A stretch of DNA of 9,688 nt from Rickettsiales bacterium (GTDB taxonomy: Bacteria > Pseudomonadota > Alphaproteobacteria > Rickettsiales > Deianiraeaceae): positions 1-9,688 of the forward strand of contig CANKQN010000027.1 in NCBI GenBank assembly GCA_947485035.1. Direction: 5' to 3'. Under the pieces are notes generated by a model. The model was not told where the DNA came from, made no database searches, and saw only the letters and a program-made list of their open reading frames with translations. Position numbers and translations under genes: made by a program. This document shows, piece after piece, positions 1 to 6,703 of this stretch. Position 1 is the stretch's first letter, and each line of letters starts with the position of its first letter.

Positions 1-635
1 CAAACCGCCCTCCGCTTGATAATATTGAAAATTTTGAAGAACATTCCGTTTTTTATATGGTAAATAATAAAAATCAGTTTGCTGGCAAAAATGTTGTAAT
101 TTCAGGCGGTGGAGATTCCGCAGTCGATTGGGCAATAATTCTTTCACAAACGGCAAATGTTTCAATAGTCCACCGCAGAAATTCTTTCAGAGCCCACGAT
201 TCCTCCCTTCAAGAGCTCAACGCCTTGATAGACTCCAAAAAAGTTACACTTCTTGCACCGTATAAAATGTCGAAATTGAACGGTAAAAATGGCAAACTTG
301 AAAGCGTGACGATTGAAAACATCGATGATTCATCGCAAATTGATATCAAGGCGGATTTCTTGTTGCCGTTTTTTGGTCTTGCGATGGAAATTGGTCCCGT
401 GAAAAATTGGGGCTTGGAATTTGAAGAAAAACATATCAAAGTTGAACCTTCAACAATGAAAACGAACATTGACGGAATTTTCGCGATTGGCGATATTGCA
501 ACCTACAAAGGTAAGTTGAAGCTGATTTTATGTGGATTTTCCGAAGCCGCAACTGCGTGCTATGCAATTCGAAGTCATATTTTTCCTGAAAAATCGTTCC
601 ACTTTGAATATTCAACAACCACTTTTAATAAGTAG
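1..635 (+). CDS. Ferredoxin--NADP(+) reductase, thioredoxin-reductase-like type (3' part)
   Basis: This is the C-terminal part of a flavoprotein that moves electrons between NADPH and ferredoxin in the cytoplasm. The reading frame is open from base 3 to the TAG at 633-635, so the true start lies off the left edge; the ATG at 57 is internal, because the residues before it (PPLDNIENFEEHSVFY) align with the family. Visible motifs are the NADPH-binding GGGDSAVDWA, the HRRNSFRA block that reads the 2'-phosphate of NADPH, and the FAD-binding FAIGDIA followed by a C-terminal STTTF tail like that of YumC-type reductases. The CxxC redox pair of true thioredoxin reductases is absent where it would lie (VFYMVNNKNQFAGK), which favours the ferredoxin reductase over TrxB. 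It heads a tight operon with recO and ftsY. Confidence 0.88.
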   Translation, partial: NRPPLDNIENFEEHSVFYMVNNKNQFAGKNVVISGGGDSAVDWAIILSQTANVSIVHRRNSFRAHDSSLQELNALIDSKKVTLLAPYKMSKLNGKNGKLESVTIENIDDSSQIDIKADFLLPFFGLAMEIGPVKNWGLEFEEKHIKVEPSTMKTNIDGIFAIGDIATYKGKLKLILCGFSEAATACYAIRSHIFPEKSFHFEYSTTTFNK

Positions 636-638
636 AAC

Positions 639-1346
639 TTGGAGATTATCAAAGATTGCGGAATCGTTTTGAAAATTCACGAACACGGTAAGACATCGCA
701 AGTTGTTACCGTCTTTTCAAGAGATTCTGGAATAATATCAGGATATAACAAAGGTGGTAGTGGTGCGAAGAAAAAATCGATTTGCATAACTGGAAATTTG
801 ATAGACTTCACTTGGTCGGCACGGGTCATTTCCCAGCTTGGAACATTTGAAGCAGAGCTTTCGCAGAACTTTTCCAGTGTGTTTTTGGATGTTAAAAAAT
901 CTGCAATTGTGAACTGCGTGTGCGAAATGCTTCTTACCTGCCTTGAAAAAAACGACCCACACCCACAACTTTTTGCTAAAACACTCGCCCTCTTTCAACA
1001 CTTAAAAACGACGGAAAACAAAGCTGACATTTTGCGTGAATATGCAATTTTTGAAACGGGCTTTATGTCACTTCTTGGCTTTGGATACAACTTCGAAAAG
1101 TGTAATATCACGGGTGTTGGAGTGCCGAAGTTTATCTCGCCAAAAACGGGAAATGCTGTTAATGAGGGTATCGCAATGGGCTTTGAAAGTCAACTATTTA
1201 CCATTCCGCAATTCATTTTGAACGACCAACTTGCACCATCAATTTGCGATGTAAAAAAAATGTTGGATATCAACTTGCATTTTCTAAAACTTCATACAGA
1301 CCTTCTATCGTTACCCGTCAGGGAATTTGCGATTAACTTATTTTAA
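639..1346 (+). CDS. recO: DNA repair protein RecO
   Basis: RecO mediates RecA loading and strand annealing in RecF-pathway recombinational repair. The 235-residue length is normal. An N-terminal OB-fold (about 1-80) begins with IIKDCGIVLKIHEHGKTSQVV, the typical opening of the family, and is followed by a helical domain carrying DPHP (106-109), LGFGYNFEKCNITG (146-159) and ISPKTGNAV (166-174), a block characteristic of alphaproteobacterial RecO. Only one cysteine (C155) of the zinc-site region found in some homologues is present. The start is TTG at 639, chosen because it places LEIIKDCGIVL exactly at the family N-terminus; no ATG or GTG fits. It begins one codon after the reductase stop, in the same frame, and its TAA overlaps the ftsY ATG by one base, implying translational coupling. 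Confidence 0.9.
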   Translation: MEIIKDCGIVLKIHEHGKTSQVVTVFSRDSGIISGYNKGGSGAKKKSICITGNLIDFTWSARVISQLGTFEAELSQNFSSVFLDVKKSAIVNCVCEMLLTCLEKNDPHPQLFAKTLALFQHLKTTENKADILREYAIFETGFMSLLGFGYNFEKCNITGVGVPKFISPKTGNAVNEGIAMGFESQLFTIPQFILNDQLAPSICDVKKMLDINLHFLKLHTDLLSLPVREFAINLF

Positions 1347-2188
1347 TGAAAAAAATGGGACTTTTAAAAAGCATAAAATCACTATTCACAAAGGAAATTG
1401 ATATTGAGAAAATCACTTCCTTGAAGGATTTGCTTATTACATACGACGTATCTTATAGCGTTGCAACTTTTTTAATTGACAAAGTTAAGAAAAGCAAAGA
1501 AATTGATGTTGAACTTCAAAAAGAGATTAATAAAATTTTAAAAAATGCACAGGCGTCATTTGAATGCAATTCAAGGCCTTTCGTCATTTTTATGTATGGA
1601 ATTAATGGCTCCGGAAAGACGACGACGATTTTAAAGCTTGCAAATATTTTACAAAATAAAGGGAAAAAAGTTCTTGTAGCAGCATGCGATACCTTCAGAT
1701 CTGCCGCAGCAGACCAACTTGAAACTGCACTTTATGAAATTTCCTGCCCTGTAATTCGTGGAGAATCTGAAAAAACGGAACCCGCCGCCCTTGCCTTCAA
1801 CGCCTGTAAGAAGACTTTAGAAGAGGACTTTGATGTTCTAATTATTGATACGGCAGGTCGTCTTCATACCAATTCAAACCTTATGGCAGAGCTTGCGAAA
1901 ATACATAAAATTACGCTAAAAAACCTTCCCAATTGCCAGCACCTCAACATTGCAATTATGGATGCAACCATAGGTCAAAACTCGATATCTCAAATTGCAA
2001 AATTTGACGAAATAATTCCAATATCTGGCGTAATTATCACAAAATTAGATACCTCAGCCAAGGGTGGTGCTTTGATTTCTGTCATACATGAAATGAAGAA
2101 GAAAGTTTATTTCACCTGCTTTGGCTCGAAAAAAGAGGATATCAAACCCTTTAATGCAGAGGAATTTTCGCAAGATTTTTTGGAGTAA
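1346..2188 (+). CDS. ftsY: Signal recognition particle receptor FtsY
   Basis: FtsY is the SRP receptor GTPase that brings ribosome-nascent-chain complexes to the membrane translocon. At 280 residues it consists only of the N and G domains, without the acidic A domain of E. coli FtsY. Seen motifs: P-loop GINGSGKTTT (85-94), ACDTFRSAAADQL (113-125), DTAGR (168-172), DATIGQN (206-212) and the guanine-specificity TKLD (232-235) followed by TSAKGG. Two positions deviate from consensus: Gly after TKLD is Thr236, and the G5-like GxGE closing loop reads CFGS (258-261) before KKEDIKPFNAEEF. FtsY is preferred over Ffh because there is no C-terminal M domain and the protein ends with the FtsY-type PFNAEEF segment. 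The start overlaps the recO stop (TAATG). Confidence 0.93.
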   Translation: MKKMGLLKSIKSLFTKEIDIEKITSLKDLLITYDVSYSVATFLIDKVKKSKEIDVELQKEINKILKNAQASFECNSRPFVIFMYGINGSGKTTTILKLANILQNKGKKVLVAACDTFRSAAADQLETALYEISCPVIRGESEKTEPAALAFNACKKTLEEDFDVLIIDTAGRLHTNSNLMAELAKIHKITLKNLPNCQHLNIAIMDATIGQNSISQIAKFDEIIPISGVIITKLDTSAKGGALISVIHEMKKKVYFTCFGSKKEDIKPFNAEEFSQDFLE

Positions 2189-2208
2189 ATTTTCGCAAAT
2201 ACTACTCC
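2182..2208. terminator. Weak shared hairpin between convergent ftsY and metC
   Basis: GGAGTA (2182-2187) can pair with TACTCC (2203-2208), extendable by one T-A pair at the base, with an inner ATTT (2189-2192)/AAAT (2197-2200) stem around a TCGC loop. It spans the stop codons of both convergent genes and is flanked by a T run on the left and CCAAAA on the right. Neither strand has a clean T-tract immediately after the stem, so it is at best a weak bidirectional terminator; it may only protect 3' ends. Confidence 0.3.
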
Positions 2209-3416
2209 ACCAAAATATCAAGGGAGGCAACTAAATCCGCGATTAAATCCTCAACATCTTCAAGCCCAAGATACACCCTAACGCAGGTTTTTTCTGGGTT
2301 TATTGAATAAAATTCCCTCATTTTTTCAATGCCATCGGGAAATTGAATTATTAACGACTCATAACCTCCCCATGAATACCCCATTGCAAAATTTTCCATT
2401 CTATTAAAAAATTTCCCCATCGTTTCCTCGGAATATTGCTTTTTTAAAACGATTGAAAACAAGCTTGTGTATCCTGAAAATTGACCGTGTGTTTGTTCAA
2501 AGCCGGGGCAAGTTTCTTGCGATGGATGGCGAATTTCTTCAATTGCAACATGGCTCTTGATTGCCTCAATAACTTCGTTGATGGTTTTTGTGTGAACTTC
2601 AAGGCGTGGTTTCAATGTTCTAATGCCACGCAAAATATTATAGGCAACCATTCCTGTGGTGTTTGCTCCAATTTCGCGATACGAACCAATCACTTCGCTT
2701 GCAAATTTTGAGTTAAAAACCACAGCACCCGCCATTGAATCGGAGTGACCTGACATAAACTTCGTGCAGGCTTCAACAACGATATCAACACCAAGTTCAA
2801 AAGGCTTGCAGTGGTACGATGTGAAGAATGTGTTATCCAAAATTGTTGGAATTTTGTGCTTTCTTGCAAGCGTGCAAATGCCGACTATGTCTTGCAGTTC
2901 GAATGTCAAAGACGATGGCGATTCCATATAAATTACGCTTGTGTTTGGGCGAATGAGTTTTTCAAGTTCAGTAGGTGAAATTGTTGGACCATAAAATGTG
3001 CTTTCAACACCATATTTTTTTAATGTTTTTGCGACAAATGAACGAGTTGGACCATACACGCCGTCAGTAATCAAAACATGTGAACCCGTCTTTGAAAATG
3101 CGTTAATTGCCGTTGTGCAGGCTGTGTATCCGCATGATGTCATTTTACAGAAATCGGCGTTGTAAAGCGAAGCAATTGCACGCTCGCATTCAAATATTGT
3201 TTGCGTCCCATTTCTGCCGTAAGTATTTTGCTGCGGATTCAGTCTTCCCTTGTTGTAATATATCCTATCGGCTTTAAGAAAGTCCTCGTATGTTTCGAAC
3301 ACTATTGTTGATGATTGAAATATTCCATTGTTCACCGCACCGTATTGCTTCTTTGTGTTGCGTTCGATGTGAATTGATTTTGTTGAAAATCCTTGATTTA
3401 AGCTGGTGTTTTTCAT
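2202..3416 (-). CDS. metC: Cystathionine beta-lyase (Cys/Met metabolism PLP-dependent enzyme)
   Basis: MetC cleaves cystathionine to homocysteine, pyruvate and ammonia in methionine synthesis, using pyridoxal phosphate. The 404 residues cover the whole fold-type I enzyme. Seen: YGRNGT (66-71) and VYGPT (120-124), which shape the active site; ESPSSLTFELQD (165-176); the PLP-ring aspartate in DNTFF (194-198); the Schiff-base lysine K219 in ATKFMSGHSDSMAG-type context; GYSWGGYESL (346-355) and substrate-binding R380 before VYLGLED. GHSD plus SWGGYESL favour MetC over cystathionine gamma-synthase or gamma-lyase, although beta-lyases often accept cysteine and related thioethers. The phosphate-loop SGLAA of relatives reads CGYTA here (95-99). 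AAGGA lies only 2 bases before the ATG. It is transcribed alone, divergent from the PopZ-like gene. Confidence 0.9.
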   Translation of the reverse strand: MKNTSLNQGFSTKSIHIERNTKKQYGAVNNGIFQSSTIVFETYEDFLKADRIYYNKGRLNPQQNTYGRNGTQTIFECERAIASLYNADFCKMTSCGYTACTTAINAFSKTGSHVLITDGVYGPTRSFVAKTLKKYGVESTFYGPTISPTELEKLIRPNTSVIYMESPSSLTFELQDIVGICTLARKHKIPTILDNTFFTSYHCKPFELGVDIVVEACTKFMSGHSDSMAGAVVFNSKFASEVIGSYREIGANTTGMVAYNILRGIRTLKPRLEVHTKTINEVIEAIKSHVAIEEIRHPSQETCPGFEQTHGQFSGYTSLFSIVLKKQYSEETMGKFFNRMENFAMGYSWGGYESLIIQFPDGIEKMREFYSINPEKTCVRVYLGLEDVEDLIADLVASLDILVE

Positions 3417-3467
3417 CGTCCTTGATCTTAAAAATTATCACGAACAAGTGAAAAACCCGTGCGAAAT

Positions 3468-3516
3468 ATTTGTCAAGAATAAAATATTAAATTTAAAATA
3501 ATATTTCTTGACAAAT
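3468..3516. promoter_or_regulatory. Divergent control region with inverted repeat
   Basis: The 145-bp gap between metC and the PopZ-like gene holds a perfect 12-bp inverted repeat, ATTTGTCAAGAA (3468-3479) and TTCTTGACAAAT (3505-3516), with a second inner pair ATATTA (3484-3489)/TAATAT (3499-3504) offset by a TAAA bulge. Each arm contains a consensus -35 hexamer TTGACA reading outward: 3508-3513 toward the PopZ-like gene and 3476-3471 on the minus strand toward metC. The distances to the two starts are similar (48 and 54 bases). No convincing -10 hexamer sits 16-18 bases downstream of either, so these may be promoters with poor -10 boxes, an operator for a dimeric regulator, or both. The rest of the gap shows no RNA gene or riboswitch. 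Confidence 0.5.
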
Positions 3517-3561
3517 TAAAAAGTTAGTTTTGTTGTTTGTTCAGTATTTTTTTAATTCGTT

Positions 3562-4485
3562 ATGATAAACCAAAATAATCAAAGCCAAGACAGCCAAAGG
3601 GATGTTAATGCTATACTGAAAGCAATAAGCGAAAGGCTTACTCGCCAAGGGCAACAAGAACCAGGTTCAATCAAAAAAAACTCAAACCAGAGAGCATCTG
3701 AATTGAGTAAAAATTCTTATCAATCCACACAACAAGGTCAAGAAGCGAGTAAAAATTCTTATCAATCCACACAACAAGGTCAAGAAGCTATGATGAGAAC
3801 ACAAAATGTTCAAGTACCACAAATGAACGCAAAAGAAGAAGCTTCTTTTGATGATAACTTTTCGTTTGAAGAACTTGATTTTGCACCAGCACCAGCACAA
3901 GAAACATCAAACACAAGAAACGAGATTAACAATCTTTTAAGAACTTACAATAATAATAAGAAATCATCATATGGTCAAGATCAATCTTCATCTGAAACAA
4001 ACTGGGGTCAGCAAGAATCTGGCTTAAACCAAGAATGGACTGAAGAATTTGACTTAAACGAACAAGAAACTGAGCAATCTGAATTAAGATTTGAAGACGA
4101 GCAAGATGAGTTTGACTCTTTTGAGAATGAAGAGGAGTTTGACTCACTAGAAGACGAAAGAGAAGAAGATCTTGATTCTTTTCAAGATGAAAACGAAGAA
4201 GAAATGAATGAATTTGAAGATTTCTCAGACTTCGAGCCTGAATCAAACAATGTTCACTTCCTAAACAAAGATCACCAACAATCTTCAGCCCAAGTTGAAT
4301 CTGAATATGAAATTGAAGAACAATCATACCAAGGCGAGCAATCAAGTGGTGCGAACAATCTTGCTATGCAAATCGAATATGCTGTTGCACAAGCAATTAC
4401 AGACTGCGTTCAGGAGTGGTGCCAAGAAAATCTTGAATCACTTTGTCGCGAAGTTATTCAGTCTGAACTTCGCAAAACAGCATAG
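3562..4485 (+). CDS. PopZ-like (DUF2497) polar scaffold protein
   Basis: This looks like a divergent pole-organising protein PopZ, which self-assembles at the cell pole and anchors ParB-parS and cell-cycle regulators in alphaproteobacteria. The recognised architecture is complete: a short N-terminal helix DVNAILKAISERLTRQ (14-29) resembling the partner-binding EEILASIRRI helix, a long disordered linker, and a C-terminal helical oligomerisation region (266-305) in which VQEWCQENLESLCREVIQSEL (283-303) follows the family's LKEWLDxNLPxLVExLVxxEI pattern. The linker is Gln/Ser/Asn-rich to about 160 and then very acidic (161-226, with repeated FDSxE-type units). Caulobacter PopZ also has an acidic linker, though a proline-rich one; this one has little proline. 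Residues 49-76 are a 14-residue tandem duplication. No Shine-Dalgarno precedes the ATG. guaB starts 2 bp after the TAG. Confidence 0.78.
   Translation: MINQNNQSQDSQRDVNAILKAISERLTRQGQQEPGSIKKNSNQRASELSKNSYQSTQQGQEASKNSYQSTQQGQEAMMRTQNVQVPQMNAKEEASFDDNFSFEELDFAPAPAQETSNTRNEINNLLRTYNNNKKSSYGQDQSSSETNWGQQESGLNQEWTEEFDLNEQETEQSELRFEDEQDEFDSFENEEEFDSLEDEREEDLDSFQDENEEEMNEFEDFSDFEPESNNVHFLNKDHQQSSAQVESEYEIEEQSYQGEQSSGANNLAMQIEYAVAQAITDCVQEWCQENLESLCREVIQSELRKTA
3705..3788 (+). repeat. Two perfect 42-bp tandem repeats inside the PopZ-like gene
   Basis: Bases 3705-3746 and 3747-3788 are identical copies with no spacer. Each is 14 codons and encodes SKNSYQSTQQGQEA (residues 49-62 and 63-76), so copy number can change without shifting the frame. 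Identity at every base, including third positions, points to a recent duplication in the disordered linker. Confidence 0.95.
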
Positions 4486-4487
4486 TT

Positions 4488-5951
4488 ATGAAGGAATTGG
4501 ATCTTTTAAACTCAGAAGAGCATTTGACATTCTCAGATGTTCTTCTCATTCCGTCATACTCCGAAGTTTTACCACTTCAAACTGATGCAAAATCGTTCCT
4601 AACGAACAAAATACCCCTACACTCTCCGCTAATTTCGGCTGCAATGGATACGGTTACGGAATACAAAATGGCCATCAAAATGGCACAAAATGGTGGAATT
4701 GGCTGTATACATAAAAATCTCTCACTTGAAGAGCAGGTATCAAATGTCTTAAAAGTTAAAAGATATGAATCTGGTATTATTGCAAACCCTATATGTATTG
4801 ATGAAAACCTTACAGTTCGCGATGCAATTAATACGATGACTGTTAATGGCATTTCAGGATTGCCAGTGTTGAATATATCAAAAGAAATTGTGGGAATAAT
4901 TACAAATAGAGACACGAGATTCGTTCAAAACCCATCAACTCTCGTTCGCGATGTTATGACAAAAAATGTTATCACAATTGCAAAAAACTTTGAAATGTCA
5001 GACGCGATGACACTATTTCATACTCATAAAATTGAAAAACTTATAATATCAGAAGACAAAAAGTGCATTGGCATGATTACTGTTAAAGATCTCGAAAAAT
5101 CCAAACAATATCCAAACGCAACAAAGGATTTCAATGGAAGACTTGTTGTCGCTGCAGCTGTTGGCGTTAGCGAAAGAGATTTAGAGCGCGCAAAAGCACT
5201 CATTGAAGCAAATTGCGATGTAATTATGATAGATACCGCACATGGACACTCAAAAGGTGTTGCTGATATGGTTAAAAACATAAGAGCATTATCGGAGAAT
5301 GTTTCGATAGTTGCCGGCAATATTGCAACACCTGAAGCCGTAAAATTCCTTTTTGAAGCCGGTGCTGACGCAGTCAAAGTTGGAATTGGACCTGGTTCAA
5401 TTTGTACAACGCGAATTGTCGCTGGCGTTGGAGTTCCGCAACTTAGTGCAATATTCAACTGCGCAAAAATGGCGAAAAATCTTGGAATTAGAGTAATTGC
5501 CGATGGTGGAATTCGCAATTCTGGCGATATATCAAAAGCAATTGCAGCAGGGGCTGACAGCGTTATGCTTGGCTCACTACTTGCTGGAACCGATGAAAGT
5601 CCTGGTCAGCTTGTAGTCTACGACAATATTACATACAAAGAATATCGTGGAATGGGTTCACTTGGTGCTATGGAGCGTGGTTCTTCCGAGCGATACTTTC
5701 AAGGCGGCGTTCAAAAAAATAAACTTGTGCCCGAGGGTATTGAAGGTGTTGTGCCATACAAGGGAAATGTTGAAGATATCGTTCACCAACTAATTGGGGG
5801 ATTAAAATCTTCAATGGGATACCTCGGTCAGGCGACAATTGAGCTTATGCAGAAAAATGCACGATTTATCAAGATCACAAATGCAGGACTAAAAGAAAGT
5901 CATCCTCATAACATTAAAATTACAAAAGACGCGCCAAATTATCAAAATTAA
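4488..5951 (+). CDS. guaB: Inosine-5'-monophosphate dehydrogenase
   Basis: GuaB oxidises IMP to XMP with NAD+, the committing step of guanine nucleotide synthesis. The 487 residues match bacterial IMPDH. Order of parts: N-terminal (beta/alpha)8 barrel segment with [15 protein letters not shown] (13-27) and SAAMDTVTE (50-58); a Bateman module of two CBS domains (about 94-145 and 153-205); the barrel resumes with [24 protein letters not shown] (248-255) and the catalytic loop GPGSICTTR (301-309) with nucleophile C306; phosphate-binding [10 protein letters not shown] (338-347); the mobile flap with the R402-Y403 pair that activates water; and the C-terminal monovalent-cation region. All key residues are intact, so it should be active. 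It follows the PopZ-like gene by 2 bp and is probably translated from the same mRNA. Confidence 0.97.
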   Translation: MKELDLLNSEEHLTFSDVLLIPSYSEVLPLQTDAKSFLTNKIPLHSPLISAAMDTVTEYKMAIKMAQNGGIGCIHKNLSLEEQVSNVLKVKRYESGIIANPICIDENLTVRDAINTMTVNGISGLPVLNISKEIVGIITNRDTRFVQNPSTLVRDVMTKNVITIAKNFEMSDAMTLFHTHKIEKLIISEDKKCIGMITVKDLEKSKQYPNATKDFNGRLVVAAAVGVSERDLERAKALIEANCDVIMIDTAHGHSKGVADMVKNIRALSENVSIVAGNIATPEAVKFLFEAGADAVKVGIGPGSICTTRIVAGVGVPQLSAIFNCAKMAKNLGIRVIADGGIRNSGDISKAIAAGADSVMLGSLLAGTDESPGQLVVYDNITYKEYRGMGSLGAMERGSSERYFQGGVQKNKLVPEGIEGVVPYKGNVEDIVHQLIGGLKSSMGYLGQATIELMQKNARFIKITNAGLKESHPHNIKITKDAPNYQN

Positions 5952-5968
5952 TTAATTTTTCCGGAATT

Positions 5969-5996
5969 AAAAATTGCGTCGTTTTATGCCGACGCA
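5969..5996 (-). terminator. Rho-independent terminator after purC
   Basis: Read on the minus strand, TGCGTCG (5996-5990) pairs perfectly with CGACGCA (5981-5975) around an 8-base loop GCATAAAA, followed by A and five T residues (5973-5969). It starts a few bases after the purC stop and ends the leftward lpdA-rnd-purC transcript. On the plus strand the same stem is not followed by a T-tract, so it would serve guaB poorly; guaB is followed by an A+T-only stem AATTTTT (5954-5960)/AAAAATT (5969-5975) instead. Confidence 0.75.
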
Positions 5997-6001
5997 TAAG
6001 A

Positions 6002-6703
6002 TTAAATTTCAATTCCCAACTTTCTTGCAACATCAGTGTAGGCCTCAACAATATCCCCCTTGTCTTCGCGAAATAAATCTTTATCAAGACTTTTACCGTC
6101 AGCGTTCCACAGTCGGCAGGAATCTGGCGAAATTTCATCGGCAAGAATAATATCGCCATTCTTATCTTTTCCAAATTCAATTTTAAAGTCAACAAGGCTT
6201 AGACCGCACTGCTCAAATTGCATACGTAAAATTTCATTAATTTTTAACGCTTCATTTTTGATGAAAGCAATTTCTGCATCTGTTGCAATTTTTAGAAGAG
6301 TTATGTGGTCATTTGGAATTAGAGGGTCGCCAAGTTCGTCCCTCTTATAAGAAAATTCCACAAGCGGTGCCGAAAGAATTGTGCCACGCTCAATGCCGAA
6401 TTTTTTTGAGAACGATCCAGCTGCAACGTTACGAACGATGACTTCAAGTGGTATAATTGTTACCTTTTGAACAAGCTGATTGCGATCGTCAATGCGTTTT
6501 ATGAAGTGTGTTTTGATGCCATTTTCACGCATAATATCCATAAAGCGAGAAGATATCACGTTGTTCAATATGCCCTTGCCTTGCTTTATTGCAAATTTTT
6601 CGTTGTTGAATGCGGTTGTGTCGTCCTTAAAATACTGAATAATTTCCTCGGGATTTTCGGTTGTGTATAATATTTTAGCCTTTCCTTCGTAGATTTTATT
6701 CAT
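6002..6703 (-). CDS. purC: Phosphoribosylaminoimidazole-succinocarboxamide synthase (SAICAR synthetase)
   Basis: PurC joins aspartate to CAIR using ATP, giving SAICAR in de novo purine synthesis. The 233 residues match the short bacterial, single-domain form. Seen: the ATP-binding opening YEGKAKILY (5-13), DDTTAFN (27-33), the KGILNNVIS helix region (43-51), PLEVIVRNVAAGSFSKKFGIE (85-105) and the signature LADEISPDSCRLW (187-199), with Asn200 where many homologues have Asp. The ATG lies inside the end of rnd with a 4-bp ATGA overlap, so translation is probably coupled to rnd; no Shine-Dalgarno is visible. Together with guaB on the opposite strand it indicates a retained de novo purine pathway. 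Confidence 0.96.
   Translation of the reverse strand: MNKIYEGKAKILYTTENPEEIIQYFKDDTTAFNNEKFAIKQGKGILNNVISSRFMDIMRENGIKTHFIKRIDDRNQLVQKVTIIPLEVIVRNVAAGSFSKKFGIERGTILSAPLVEFSYKRDELGDPLIPNDHITLLKIATDAEIAFIKNEALKINEILRMQFEQCGLSLVDFKIEFGKDKNGDIILADEISPDSCRLWNADGKSLDKDLFREDKGDIVEAYTDVARKLGIEI

Noticed and set aside
57..635. Treating the ATG at 57 as the reductase start
   Set aside because: Residues encoded from base 3 onward match the family just before that Met, and an N-terminal FAD domain is required, so the gene simply runs off the left edge.
3417..3467. SAM-type riboswitch in the metC leader
   Set aside because: The short leader shows no conserved riboswitch core or multi-stem structure that I can recognise.
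3705..3788. CRISPR-like repeats here and at 9621-9688
   Set aside because: Copies are adjacent without spacers and are in-frame coding repeats; no cas genes are near.
3926..4345. Open frame on the minus strand opposite the acidic linker of the PopZ-like gene
   Set aside because: Repetitive GA-rich codons on one strand automatically give a Leu/Ser-rich open frame on the other; no start signal or family match.
4295..4585. Plus-strand frame bridging the end of the PopZ-like gene and the start of guaB
   Set aside because: It overlaps two well-supported genes in another frame and shows no recognisable domain.
5024..5518. Long open frame on the minus strand opposite guaB
   Set aside because: It is a shadow of the conserved IMPDH frame; its translation is low-complexity and resembles no family.
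6700..6702. Possible UGA-to-Trp recoding in a reduced A+T-rich genome
   Set aside because: UGA ends rnd exactly at a normal ATGA overlap with purC, and conserved tryptophans are encoded by TGG.
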